Source: Marisa cornuarietis
Lineage: Eukaryota; Mollusca; Gastropoda; Architaenioglossa; Ampullariidae
Direction of reading: 5' to 3'
DNA length: 64,000 nt
Assembly: GCA_004794655.1 (NCBI GenBank)
Contig: SMMW01000188.1
Coordinates: 1 to 64,000, forward strand
In this document: one piece after another, positions 12,801-27,800 of the stretch
How the letters are laid out: each line of letters opens with the position of its first letter
Position numbering within the stretch: position 1 is the stretch's first letter
Made by a program: the position numbers and the translations under genes
The notes under the pieces: model-generated
What the model was told of the DNA's origin: nothing
Seen by the model: only the letters and a program-made list of their open reading frames with translations
Databases searched by the model: none

Positions 12801-15800
12801 AATGGATGTGCACACACACACACACACAAACATTCACTCATTCTGAGAGAAGAGTGATGCAAATAGGTCAACCAACAAAGATAAAATTTAAAGGAGAAAG
12901 AGAAAAGTTGTATGCAAATATCAACTTTCTAAATCATGAAAACGGATAAAGGAGACTACATTAAAGTTAATTTGTTTTTTGCATGGATGATAGATGTGGT
13001 TGAATCAGGAAATGATCAAAGTGACTGTCAGTCATTGGAAAAATGCTAGCTCATTAGCAAAAAGATCAGGTTGTTGAAGACGTGTATGCAGACTCTTATA
13101 GTTAATTGAAAAACCTCATTGTTATAATAGTTGTTATATGATTTGTTCAGCAACCTTGGTTGCTGTTTCTAATATATTTGCAACAATACAGTAGATAAAC
13201 AGCTCAGGCTTACATACTTAAATAGCATTTGTTCGTGCAGTGAAAGCTAACTGCAATGAGGCTTAGTGATGACTGTGTTGATGCAGTATAGTAAATATAG
13301 CTAAGTGTGAAGAGGTGTAGTGGTGACTGTTGATGACCAGGAATGAACCTAAATACTTTATTGAGCACACCACTTTTGTCGTACTAGATATCCCACATAA
13401 CACCTGGTCAGGTGATGGGAAAGAGTCGGAGCAAGTTAGCAGGACTCAAACCCATTCCTTCACCAACTTTCCCCACTCTGCAGCTGATTCAGATGATGAG
13501 GAGAGTGACAAAGCTGAGGTAGGTGACACTGTCTGTGTGATGCAAATCACAACTTCTTTAACAATGGATTAGCATAGAGAAACTGGAGTTCAACAAGTCC
13601 CAACATTGCAACAAAGTAAAAGATGTGTCCATTGTTATCTGCGCATGTCGTTGCTGATTGGATTCTGCATGAAAATTTTCTTTCCTAAGCCATTGTTATA
13701 TATATATTTTTCATAACTCTTGTAAGCTGAAAGATTTAGCAATCATGCACACAAATACTGGGGCTCTCAAGGGATTGTATTCTCTCTTCTTTCTTCGTTT
13801 CTTGCAGTTAGCGCCTGTCACCAATACAGTGAAGGTTGGCTGTCCTGGGTTCAGCTCTCGTCTCGGGCACGCTGTTCTTTCTCTGCATGTGGCATGTTTA
13901 CAGGGCTGACCGCCTTGCCGTGACATAGCCTTAGTTGCTGACTCGGTGTAAAACACCAATTCCCTTCCCCTCATTTCTTGCATACAACTGAGTGAAGAGT
14001 GTCCCAAAGTTAAAGATGCAGGTGGCACCAGCTGTACAGGGCTGAGTTCCAATGATGACAGCTCCTGCTATACACAGGAGATTGGTCACTTGCTTGCATA
14101 GTGTGATGATAATTATTTAGAGTTGAGTGTAAATTTGCAGGTGCCACCAGCTTTACAGGACTGATTTCCAAGACTCCCCATACACAGGAGATTGGTGACT
14201 TGCTTGCATGGAGGGATGATAATTTAGAGTTGAGTGTAAAGCAAATGAAAGAAAATGATAGTTAATTTTGGGAAGGACATGGTAGCTTTTGGTGAAATAC
14301 TTAATAAAGGAGAAATATGAGAGTGCACATTTATAAATATTTAAGTATAATTATCGATGATAAACTTACTTGGAAAGCTCATATAGATAACATTATTAGA
14401 AAGTGCATAGCTGCCTGTACTGCTAGAGAAAACGAAATTCTTTCTGCCAATATTTTATACTCAAGTTACATGCAGCACCATGACTTTGGGTCTCATGTGG
14501 TGGGGTAGGAACATCACAAAGCAGGACAGGCACAAATTGAACAAGAAAAACAAATGGCATGAGGGGTTACAACAGAGAGACAATGTATGAAAAACTTGTG
14601 GTCAATAAACTGCAATTTTAACTGATGAAACACCCAGTCTGACAGGATTTTGACATGGACATACATGGACACAAGTTCCAAGAGCTAAAACCTCGTGTTA
14701 TCTGCACTCATTTATCTCAGTTGAAATCCAGATAAACAATCATCAGGGTTGGGCAGATGGCCATTTTGCTTGCCCCAATTCCAGCGTGTCTGTTGATATG
14801 TTGACTTTTGAATTGACGTCATACTCTCTTTGTCTTCCTTTTATGAGTAGTAATATGAATGCATACAGATTTGTAATACTGTACTTGTGAAAGAGGCTAT
14901 AGCTGCCAGCATAAATAATCACCAATGGAGAACTAGAGTTGGATTTAGACATTTTGTGTTGATGTTTCATCTAAAGTGATGTTCACATGTTACCTTGGGA
15001 AACACAACAGTTTCCTGGAAAGGATAAATATATTTTGTATTGTTTATATAATCATTTTAACTTCAAATCATGTTAAATCTGTAACACACTTTACATAAAT
15101 AGATCAGTAAATCTTACTATGATGTTTTGGGTAAATAAAAAGTTTGAATTTATTTTACAAATATTAACTTGTCAAAAACTTTGATGAATATCCAGTAGAT
15201 GAAACAGCTGGTCATCTTACATTTTTTTAATTTTTATTTCAAGTTTCAATTTAAAGAAAATTTTTTATGAATCTTTAAGAGAAGAGCTTATTTGAACTGC
15301 AATTTAGAACTTCATTGTAATTTTGTACTTCATATGCTTTGTACTGTTGGACATTATTTTTAGAACAGATCTAAGAAATATTGATAGTTTGCATATTTTC
15401 CATTACAAACAATTTTAGCAAAGATTGAAAATATTTATGTTTCTGCTTTCATGCTTTTTATTTTTTTGTGGGGTGGGCAGGAGGGTAATAGATGCTGTCA
15501 TGCTTTTCATTTCTTGTATTTGGGTGTTAACAGCTACTGAAAGACAAAAAATCAGCTTCTTTCTGGACATTTGAATATTACCAGCAGTTCTTTGATGTTG
15601 AGACAAACCAGGTGGCAGGACGCATCTTTGGGTCAATGCTTCCACGTCCTCAATTCAACTACTTAGAGAAACACATACGCCCTAACCCTGATCTTTATGG
15701 TGAGTTCAGATTTGTTGTTGAAATGCTTTGCACATTAATTGTTTGATAAATAACAATAATAAGAAGAATGATGCTTATATGATGTGGAATCTCGGCATGT

Positions 15801-18800
15801 TACCAGAATCTCAGGCTAGACTTCGAGGAGATGAAATTCCTCACTGTGCAAAAGAGTGATTATGGCACCAAGACCACAATGTTCACCTACAGGCTTACTG
15901 ACACCAACACTTTTCACATAAAGGCTTACTGGCACCAGCAATGTTCACCTACATGCTTACTGGCACCAAGACCATAATTTTCACCTACAGGTTTACTGCA
16001 GACAAGACCACAATGTCGCCTACAGACTTACTGGCACCAGCAATGTTTATCTACAGACTTACTGGCACCAACAATGTTCACCTACACACTTACTGGCACC
16101 AAGAACACAAAGTTTACCTATAGGCTGACTGCAGACAAGACCACAGTGTTCACCTACACACTTACTGGTACCAAGACCACAAAGTTTACCTATAGGCTTA
16201 CTGGCACCAAGACCACAGTGTTCACCTACAGGCTTACTGGCACCAAGACCACATTGTTCACCTACAGACTTACTGGCACCAAGACCACAGTGTTCACCTA
16301 CAGGCTGACTGCAGACAAGACCACAGTGTTCACCTACAGGCTTACTGGCACCAAGACCACAGTGTTCACCTACAGACTTACTGGCACCAAGACCACAGTG
16401 TTCACCTACAGGCTGACTGCAGACAAGACCACAGTGTTCACCTACAGACTTACTGGCACCAAGACCACAAAGTTTACCTATAGGCTTACTGGCACCAAGA
16501 TTACATTGTTCACCTACAGACTTACTGGCACCAAGACCACATTGTTCACCTACAGACTTACTGGCATCAAGACCACAGTGTTCACCTACAGACTTTCTGG
16601 CACTGTCACGGATCACCCGCATACACACGACGAGTCATCCGCAGACACGCGCATTCGTTAACTCAACACAATCAACAAATTACCACTCTGGTGTAGAACG
16701 TCCCTCAGAGAGACAAATACTTATTGACCACAAAAATCACAATTTAAATACACAAAAAAATATGCTCAGTACTGCTCTATACAAGGCAAAGCATCAGTAG
16801 TTAACACGAGCAGTTAGTCAAACATGATATTTAGCATTACTTTAAACTCTCACGGCTAGACGTAGCCTGAAAATCCCTCACTTTCTTGGATTATTACGCC
16901 GCTCAAGCTGACGTAAACAATAAATAGGCATACACAAGGAGCAATTGTTGACAAACAATAGTGTCTAACAGGTATATCAAAACAAAATTATGAAGAAATG
17001 TCTTTCAGCGACAGTGCCCTCGGCACCAACACACAAATACTTGGTTCTAACAACAGAGTCAGAATGGGTAGCACACCCTAGGCCTTATCACCTCCTCAGT
17101 AAGGATAACCTAACCGTCTTCCTACGCGTGCTTAATTTCTTCCCACTCTAGACCCGAAGCGCAAACACAAAGTTCTCCACTTGACCCTTTTTCTTTTAAA
17201 GTTCAAGTTATTTCTTTTTACAAATATTTTAGCAACTCCTCACGTATGAGTTATACAGGGAGGACATCTGGTGCGTCACTCTACCTTAATCAAAGTCTTA
17301 CTTCGTTGGGGATGTTCTTCTGGTGTTACATCATCGGAAGCCCATGCCTCTGCCTCACGTCAGTGGACCTCCGGAAACTTCGAATATTGTCTGTAGGATA
17401 TCGCCCCACGCAAGTCATTCATTCAGCCTCTCTGTATCAGATGCTCCTCCCCACCTTGGAGATACGCGGACACCCTTTCACTCGTCTTTGCCGAACCACA
17501 GGCCGTCTATGCGCCAGCTCCAGCCGTCAAAACCCGTAGTTTCCCACAGCCTTCCACGCTCTCGGCGGAGTCCCTCTGTTTACGTCAGATATGTTCTCAG
17601 ACGCCTGTATCCAAATTTCAGCAAAAGTTCTTTCTGTACTGTACCGGTAGTAGAATCACAGCCCTCGGCTTGAATACCAGTAAGTACGGTGACAACTCTT
17701 GTCACTAACCAGCGCTCTCTCTAGCGCCTCACGTCGACATACACTATGACGACTGGTAGGCCTGAATGAAGACTGCACCCCCCGTCAGTGACAGCACACA
17801 GCAGCAACACACCAGGATTGCCGGAATATCCATCGTCCAAATCGAGCATTCTCCTACTTGCTAATGTCGGGTCTAATATACCCACCCTTGTTTACATCGC
17901 CACAAGGTGAGCTAAGCCCGCCCCACACATAAAATTTTAAAATATCCAAAACCTCAATTTTCTCATGCAACTCGCATGACAGCGACAGAAAAACAAGACA
18001 CCCTAACCACCTGGACGGATGGAGCTCTGCTCTGCTCGCACGTGAAATAAGGTAAAAACCGAGACTTTCAAGTTCTCGTGACTTCCAGCGTGGCAGTGTC
18101 AAACCAAGGCACACCTGTGTGTCGAACAAAACAATACTCAACTGCTGTACCCCCTTGTACGCTACAGGCACCAACACCACATTGTTCACCTACAGACTTA
18201 CTGGCACCAAGACTACATTGTTCACCTACAGACTTACTGGCACCAAGACCACATTGTTCACCTACAGACTTACTGGCACCAAGACCACATTGTTCACCTA
18301 CAGACTTACTGGCACCAAGACCACATTGTTCACCTACAGACTTACTGGCACCAAGACCACATTGTTCACCTACAGACTTACTGGCACCAAGACCACATTG
18401 TTCACCTACAGACTTACTGGCACCAAGACCACATTGTTCACCTACAGACTTACTGGCACCAAGACCACATTGTTCACCTACAGACTTACTGGCACCAAGA
18501 CCACAAAGTTTATCTATAGGCTTACTGCAGACAAGACCACAAATGTTTACATACAGACCTACTGCAGACAAGACCACAGTGTTCACCTACAGGCTTACTG
18601 GCACCAGGACCACAGTGCTCACCTACAGACCCCCTGGCACCAACAATGTTCACCTACAGGCTGACTGGCACCAGGACCACAGTGTTCACCTACAGACCTC
18701 CTGGCACCAACAATGTTCACCTACAGGCTGACTGCAGACAAGACCACAATATTCACCTACAGGCTTACTGCAGACAAGACCACATTGTTCACCTACAGAC

Positions 18801-21800
18801 TTACTGGCACCAAGACCACAAAGTTTACCTATAGGCTTACTGGCACCAAGATCACAATGTTCACTTACAGGTTACTTGCACCAACAATGTTCACTTACAG
18901 ACTTACTGCAGACAAGCCCATAGTGTTCACCTACAGGCTTACTGGCTTAATGTTCACCTATGGGTTACTGGCACCAACAATGTTCACCTACAGGCTGACT
19001 GGCATTCACTATGTTCACTATAGACTTGCTGACACCAACAATGTTCACCTACAGGCTGACTGGCATTCACAATGTTCACTATAGACTTGCTGACACCAAA
19101 AATGTTCACCTACAGGCTGACTGGCATTCACAATGTTCACTATAGACTTGCTGACACCAACAATGTTCACCTACAGGCTGACTGGCATTCACAATGTTCA
19201 CTATAGACTTACTAGCACCAGTAATGTTCACCTATAGACTTTCTGGCACTAACAGTGTTCTAGTATAGGCTTACTGCAGACAAGACCACAATGCTCACCT
19301 ACAGACTTACTGTAGACAAGACCACGATGTTCACTTACAGGCTGACTGGCATTAACAGTGTTGAGCTATAGACTTGCTGACACCTACAATGTTCACCTAC
19401 AGTTTACTGGCACCAGCAATGTTCACCTACAGACTTACTGGCACCAACAGGGTTCATCTCCAGGCTTATTGGCACCAACAATGTTTATCTACAGGCTTAC
19501 TGCAGACGAGCACAATGTTCACATACAGACTTACTTATTTAAAGCTGTGTATTAGTGTAGCAAAACAAAGCCATCTATAAAGTTATGTATAACTTTGTGT
19601 TAGTCCAGCAAAACAGTCGTGGATAAAGTTATATATAACTTTGTGTTAGTCCAGCTAAACAGTCATCTATAAAGTTATGTAAAGCTATGGATCAGTATAG
19701 CAAAACAGTCATCTATAAATAAGAAGGCTTAGGCCTAAAAAGTGGATCCAATTTTAGCCTTTTTCTCTGTTACCTAGATGTTTGCATGCCTTCTTTCAGG
19801 ACCATTTTGGATCTGCACAACTCTAGTATTCACTACAGCTATTGCTGGTAATTTGGCCAATTATTTCCAGACCGTGGGGACCAATCAGTGGGTGTATGAC
19901 TTTCACAAAGGTCAGTTTGGTGAGGAAGTATAGAGGCTGTATGGGATATGATATCATGTCAAGATGAATTGATGTAGGATCATGAATAATACTCAATGCA
20001 TCGTAATTGATAATGCTATTAAGGTGTGGCTGTCTACACAGTCATGTTGTTAGGAGGCGTAGCTTTGGAACAGGAAGCTGAACGGTAAAAGGTTTGGAAA
20101 GAAAGGATTGTGTCCTTCTTCTTCTGCTGTGCTGAAGACAAAGGCCAAGTAACCCTAACCTTTTTTAACGAAAGACTAGCTAGTATAAGAAGGGTCATTG
20201 CTTTCATATGAAATATCAACACAGTGTAACACTTTCTTTAGTTTTTGACGACAGTAATAATAGAATTTTCCCATTAGAGAATGTTACTGTGGAAATGTTG
20301 CTCTTGCAGCAATGTATATTGTGTGTCTATAAAGGCCATTAGAAAAAAAATACATAAGGCAGATAATAAAGCAAAAAACTTTGTTTTTTTTTTTTATAAT
20401 AATAAATGCAAGATTTGTATAGCACATAGTCACACTTGTAAGGCGTATGCTCGTAGCGCTTAAGAACAAGACATGGGCAACATACAAGAGACAGAAGAAC
20501 AAACAACATATGAATGATGAAAGGATAAATGACAGTACTGATGACAAATAAAAGACAAATACAGAAAATGCAAAGAGTATCCAAGTAACAAAGACTGAAA
20601 ATATCATGATTTTGCAAAGGGAAGACCAGCAGGGAAGTAGCAATCAGCGGAAAAGGGGGGAAGGGTGTGAAAAAGGACGAGCATTGTGTGGACTGTTGTT
20701 AGGAGTACTGCTGAAAGAAGAGGTGCATTTTCAGTGCACATTTAAAGGATTCAATGGTGGGTAGGTGGTGGATATGGAAAGGGAGAAAGTTCCACTATTT
20801 TGTTGTACAGTAACTAAAACTCCTGTGACCATATGTTGTTGTTCTGGTGACAGGAATAGCGAGGATATGATCATCAGACAAAGAGCACCGTTGTCTAGCT
20901 GAGACATAAGGGAAGAGAAGTTAAGATCAGTTTGTACTGAATGTGAGAACGAATGAGTAGCCACTGCAGAAAACGAAGGAGAGGAGTGACATGGTCCCGT
21001 TTCCTGGCTCTAAGCACCAGATATGCAGCAAGTTCTGTACTTTCTGGAGTTTGTGAAGAAGGTATACAGGGCAGCCTGCCAGCAAGGAGTTGCAGTAGTC
21101 AAGCCAAGAAAGAACAAACGCACAGACAAGAGTGTTGGTAGCACGTGTAGGGAGAATGTGACGGATGGCACTGATCTTACTTAGCTGGTAATAGACTGAC
21201 ATAATAGACAGACTGACAGACAGCTGTAACTTGTTTATCATAATAGACAGACTGACAGACAGACAGCTGTAACTTGTTTATCAAGAGTCATGTCTGCAGT
21301 GACAATGAATCCCAGATACCTCACAAATGATGCAAAGGTGATGTTGATTTCGCCCATCTGGATGTGATTTGATGGACAAACGAGCGAAGACTGATTTCTT
21401 CTTCTCAAGCACAGGAGGGCTTCAGTTTTATTATTGTTGAGTACAAGTTTGCTTGTTACCATCCAGTATTTGACATCACTGATACAGGCTTCTATGGTGC
21501 TAGTAGCAGAGTGAGACTCAGCCGGTGGAATGGAGCAGTACAGTTGCCTGTCATCAGCATAGGATTGATGAGAAACCTGGTGAGATTGGATGCAAGATGA
21601 AAGTGGCTTTGTGTACAAAATAAACAAAACTGGGCCGAGTACTGAGCTTTGGGGGACCCCACAAGAAAGTGAAGCAGGGCGAGATGGTTGACTATAAAGT
21701 AGGCCCAGAGCTATGTCAAAATTACTTTCTCTATAATGATTCCAGAGTAAAGACAAATTGGAAACTGTGCGGTAGTTATTCAACACGCTGGTGTCAAGCT

Positions 21801-24800
21801 TGGATTTCTTAAGGAGTGGCCTCACCAGGGCAATTTTAAACAAAGATGGGAAAACATCTGATGACAAGGGGACGTTTACAATGTTTGTGATTGCAGGAAG
21901 TAAAATATCTAAGGATCCAAGAAAAAGGCTTGTGGGCATTGGGTCTGACTAGCAAGTTGTTGGCTTGGCTTTCAGAATAATTGCCTTTACATTGGCCTCA
22001 GAGACTGGTTGAAATTTGGTCAAAGGGGATCCCGGAAGAACATCACAATAGATGCTGTCGTGCCGATGTCGTCGAGTCCAAGGATGATCTCCGTATCTCA
22101 TATAGAGAACATAGAACCTACAACTTGGTACAAAACAAGATGGCCTCACTGGTAAGACACCAGGAACCTCTACTATTAACAGTCAAGCAACATATGCTGG
22201 ACTTCTTTGGCCATGTGACCCGGCACGACACCTTGTCGAAGACTGTCCTTCAAGGTACCTTGGAGGATAATGAGCACTGTGGTGGCCAGAGGAAGAACTG
22301 GTTTACAAAAGTCAATTACTGGACTGGTCGACCTGTACAGGACCTGCTCACTATCACCCAAAATAAGCAAGAGTGGAGGCCCTGTCAGCTCCTGCATCTA
22401 ACCATGTGCTTCCCTCAACAACAGGTGCCGGTCAAGGGTTTTAAAGCAAGATTACTTTTCTCACCAAGATATAGCCTTAGTTGCTGGCACGGCGTTAAAC
22501 ACAAATCAACCAACCAACCAACTAGCTGGTCAAGGGACGAGTGACTGACTGACTGAGTTGTAATAAATAATAATAATAGTGAAGATGTGTATAGCGCATA
22601 TTGACACTCATAGAGAGCATGCTCTTAACGCTTAAAACGGGGAAGAGACGTGGACTAAGTAGATACAGAACAAAGGGGACGAAAGAAAACGACAGTACTG
22701 ACGACGAAACAGAAAACAAAAGGCATCAAGTAACAGGAACAGAGAAATATAGTGATTCTGCCGAGAAAGATGGGTAAAGTAGCAAAAGAGGGAAGGGGGG
22801 GGGGGGTAAGAAGGACGAGCATTGTGTGGACTGTGTTAGGAGTAATGCTCAAGGAAGAGGTGAGTTTACAGTGCAAATTTGAAAGATTCAGTTGTAGGAA
22901 GGTGGCGGATATGGAAAGGGAGAGAGTTCCATTGTTTTGCAGCACAGTAGCCAAAAGTCCTGTGACCATATGTTGTTGTTCTGGTGACAGGAACAGTTAG
23001 GATACGGTCGTCAGACGAAGAGCGTAGTTGTTTGGACGGAGAGTAAGGGATGAGAAGTTCAGAGAAATAGTCACGACAGGAGCCAGCAAAGAAATTAAAA
23101 CACAGCACAGACAGTTTGTACTGAATGCCAGAACGGATGGGTAGCCAGTGTAGAAAACGAAGGAGAGGAGTGACATGGTCCCGTTTCCTTGCTCTAAGCA
23201 CCAGACGCGCAGCGGAGTTCTGTACTTTCTGGAGTCTCTCAATGAGGGATGAGGGGCAGCCTGCCAGCAAGGAGTTGCAGTAGTCAAGTCGAGAAAGAAC
23301 AAACACACAGACAAGAGTGTTGGTAGCACGTGTAGAGAGAAAATGACGGATGGCACTGATCTTACGGAGCTCATAATAGACAGACTGACAGACAGCTGTA
23401 ACATGTTTATCAAGGGTCATGTCATCAGTGACAATAAATCCCAGATTCCTAACGGAAGACGTGAAGGTGATGTTGCTGTCGCCCACCTTGATGTGATTGG
23501 GCAGACTGACGAGTGAAGGTTGATGTCTTCTTCTATGGCACAAGAGGGCTTCCGTTTTATCATCGTTTAGTTTAAGCTTGTTTTTTACCATCCAGCCCTT
23601 GACATCGCTGATACAAGCTTCTAGAGAGCTAATAGCAGAGTAAGACTCAGCCGGCGGAGTGGAACAGTAAAGCTGCGTGTCGTCTGCATAGGATTGATGA
23701 GAAACCTGGTGAGACTGAATGCACGATGAAAGGGGCTTAGTATACAGGATGAAGAGAACTGGGCCAAGTACTGAGCCTTGGGGAACACCACAGAAAAGTG
23801 AAGCAGGGCGAGAAGTCTGACCATCAACTGACACAGTCTGGGTCCTATCAGTGAGATAGGAGTTGAACCATGAGAGGGCAGGTCCAGAAATCTCGTAGAG
23901 GGTGTGGAGTCTGTGAAGAAGCAGAGAGTGGTCTATAGTGTCAAATGCAGCAGACAGGTCCAGTAGGGTTAATGGAGAGACATCACCACTGTCAAGAGCA
24001 GATAATATGTCTGTTGTTACTTTAATAAGAGTGGTCTCAGTGCTGTGGAAAGGTCTATACGCCGACTGAGCTTGTGGGATAAGATGGTGCTCTTGTAAAT
24101 ATGTCCAGAGCTGTGTCAAAACTATTTTCTCTATGATCTTAGAGAGAAAAGACAAGTTGGAGACTGGGCGGTAGTTGTTCAGCACATTGACGTCAAGCGT
24201 GGATTTCTTTAGAAGTGGCCTCACCACCGCATTTTTGAACAAAGATGGGAAAACACCTGACGACAGGCTGACATTTACAATATTAGTGATGGCAGGAAGT
24301 ACAGTATCTAGGCACTCGAGCAGAAGGCTTGTGGGCATCGGATCTAACTCGCAAGTTGTTGGTTTAGCTTTTAGAATAACCGCTTTCACATCGGCCTCAG
24401 AGACTGGTAGGAACTTGGACATGGAGCATCCTGGGAGGACATCACAGGAGATGCTGTCAAGCGCCGACACAGAGTCTAAAGATGATCGAATGTCTGATAT
24501 CTTGCTGGTGAAATAATCACTAAAAACTTGCGGCAGCAGTGAAGCAGGGTAGGCAGTAGGCAGTGGTGTTGCTGTCTTAGATCCAGTCATTTGATTCCAA
24601 ATGGCAAAGAGCTTTTTGGAGGAGGTGCAGTTAATTATTTGGCCCTGAAGATATGATGCTTTAGCCGCATAAATACATTTTGCAACACTTCGCTTTGCGG
24701 CATTATAAATTTCTTTGTGGATGGCGAGTCCAGTCTTCCGCCAAACACGTTCAGCTCGCCGGCGCGTGCACTTCAGGTCACGGAGTTCGACGCGAATCTG

Positions 24801-27800
24801 TGAATACCAAGGCGCACATTTAGACTGGCGCCTCAGACGTCGAGACACTGGGTCACGTGGTCATCAACTACTCTACGTAAAACACAGTCAAGTTGCTCAA
24901 CAGAGGGAGGTTGGAGGAGCGCCATCTGCAGCTGTGCTTTGAATGCTAGTCTATCCACATTTTGTAATGACCGAGTGGGTCTGAAAACTGGGGCCGATGA
25001 TGGGCATTTGCGATCCAGTTCGATTAGTACAGAGTAGTGGTCAGATGAGAGATCATGGGAAACATCAACTGACTGGACCAAGTGGTCATCAGGTCGATGT
25101 ATGACCCAGTCCAGGATGTGATCTCTTTTGTGAGTTGGTTGCGACACGGACTGGACAAAACGAAAGGTGTGCAACATTTTGGACAGTTTGACAGTGTCAG
25201 GGTGAGAACTGTTGTCGAAGTGCACATTAACATCTCCGAGGAGAATTGCGGGTCCAATTAGTGCATTGCTATAATCCAAGAGATCATGGAGTTCTGAGAA
25301 AAATGTAGAGGCTGTAAGTTTGTTCCTGGCGCTAGGAGGAGGTCTGTAGATGCAGAGCAGGTTGTCCATCCAGTAAGACTGCTTCATTCTCTGTTGTGAG
25401 CTGTAAATAGCGTACGGTGCTTCAAAGTGTACCACACATTTGAAGTAACTCTTTGTTACACTGGATGTAATGTAAATCCTGAAGACTTGTTGCAAGCATG
25501 ATTGACTTATTCCTGTGTACAGAACTTTTGAAATAATCTCTCTTTTACAGTGACATGGGCAGCATCAGCCATTTTTGCATACTGGTGGTTGATTCCATTT
25601 GCCTTATTGATGGTTTTATGGTGGCGTGGAAACCCAGCGCACTACACTTTTTTGGAGATCCTCTGTCTTTATGGATACTCCTTGGCCATCTACATCCCTA
25701 TATCAGTGAGTTTTTCTACGTCACTAGATCAGTTAAAATGGAGAGTAGGTTCATCTAATTTCTATCCATCTTTGTAAATGTTTGTAAATGTTCCAACCAC
25801 TCTGAGATAGGTTTGCAATTGACCATAAGCTTAGCATTTTGATGTCCTGATTGGCTAGTTTAAAGACCATATGACTAGTTTAGACGACCATGTGGTCGCC
25901 GCTTCGCCATTTTTCCATCAGCCAGCAATGGAAGCCGCTGACACAGACGTCACTTACGCTCGCTGAGTGACCATTACCATTTCCACACTACAGTCAAAGC
26001 CAATGAAAAATGGCTCCACTGCCTTGGGGGGATCTTGGGAAAGATAAAGGCTAAGGGAGTAAATCCCTACAGAAAGTCTTGATGCTAACATGGCATCAAC
26101 GGGCGAAAACTTTCCACGATGAGGGTACTGGCCAGGGCCCAGCGCCTACGTGTTTATGACCAGGCCGACTACCAGAGACAACTAAGTGGAAGTGTTATAC
26201 CAACAACTAGATAAGGTTGTGAAGGCAATTCCAAAAAATGGCATATTCATTGCACTCAGTAACTGGAACGGCAAGGTCAGCCCAGATACTTACCAGCAAT
26301 GGGCAGGAACGGTGGGGATGGCGAAACCAACGACAGGGGCATCAGACTCCTAGAGTTTGCACAGAGCCAGAGACTCACCTTAGCCAACACCTTACACCCT
26401 CACAGTAAAACAAGGACGACCGCGTGGCACTCACCAGCTGGATTGGTCCATAACCAGATCGACTATATCCTACTGCTGAGACACTTCAAATCCAACATCA
26501 ACAAGGCCAAGACAAGGACGTACCCAGGCGCTGACATAGGCAGCGACCACAGAGAGACCAGATAATGAGAGGGTCAACTCCTTCTTTGTGCCTACTTGCT
26601 TAAGAAAAGTATTGACGCAGTTGCGTCCCTTCGAAACTTGATGCTACGTGACAGTTGCTGCTCTCAACCACTACTGCTACACAAAGTCGTCGCTAGCAGC
26701 GTTTATCTTCAGAGTGAATGCCTAGGTGTTTGTGACATGAAATGACTTTCATCTAAGAACAGATTTTTATGTCTTGTATTCATGGGAACAGCTTAGATGA
26801 GAGGAGTTAGGGAGAGTTTGAATACATGTGTGACAGCTGACTATATTTAAAAAAGATAACTTTTATAAATTCAAACAGCAAATCCATGAGCACAAATTTT
26901 TAAAACCAATAAAATTCTAATTTATGAATATGAGAAGAGAAGTTAAAAACAGACTTACACATGAATATAAACATGACACAAACATGCTCACAATCAGAAG
27001 ACTTGTTCACATGTTGAGACATAGAGATTTCTGTTTACATATTTGACATACAAGCATGCAGCAATAAATTCTCACACAAATCATGATATTAGTAATAAAC
27101 AGATCTATGTTTATACATTCATATCCCTTATTGTAAGCACAGTGGTGGACAATTTAAAGAAAACAGCGAGGGTTACTACAAAATATACAGCAAGACTCAA
27201 AGGGACCATTTTTCTTCACATTTATGTACTTTAAAAAAGATTTACAACATTTTCTTTCACACTGTTCTAAAACAATTTTAAAGTGCTCTGAAAGCCTACA
27301 AATAATGTAACTTCAATATTTTTCTATTTCATTTTGTTCCTTTCTCAGAAAAGGACACATAGCTATCGTTCAGAGAAAAATTAAGGCTTCTATCATTTTA
27401 TCACTAAATCCTGGGTAGATCTTGATTTTTTTGCATTGTCATCTTTAATGTTGATACACAAGGGAGCAAAAAAAAATCTTTTTCAGCAAACGATAGGCCT
27501 TCGGGCTTGTATGAAGTAGAGAGCTGTTACTTTGTCATTCTCTGTCCACCTATATCCATTCTTGCTCTTATTAATTTCTCTCAGCTGTGATGCAAAAAAT
27601 TTCATCCTCTCAAGTGGAAGAATGGTAGACAGCTGTTTTAAAATGGCAGCTTTCTTTACTTCTTTTTGCCTCTTTCTGTTTCTGCAATGCTTTTTCATTT
27701 TCTTCTTTTTGAGCTCTACTATCAGGCTGCTCAGTTTTTCTTTGAGATTTGCACCTACATGTATTAGCATAATGAAAAGGAGTTAACAGTAGCCCAATTA

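Noticed and set aside
17246..17673. Open frames of 97-116 aa inside the solo LTR
   Set aside because: No similarity to gag, pol or any host domain; overlapping frames in non-coding LTR sequence.
16059..18731. Long open frames of 12-residue repeats on both strands (up to 217 aa)
   Set aside because: They exist only because the minisatellite unit is 36 bp. Several frames are open at once on both strands, and units right and left of the LTR break them.
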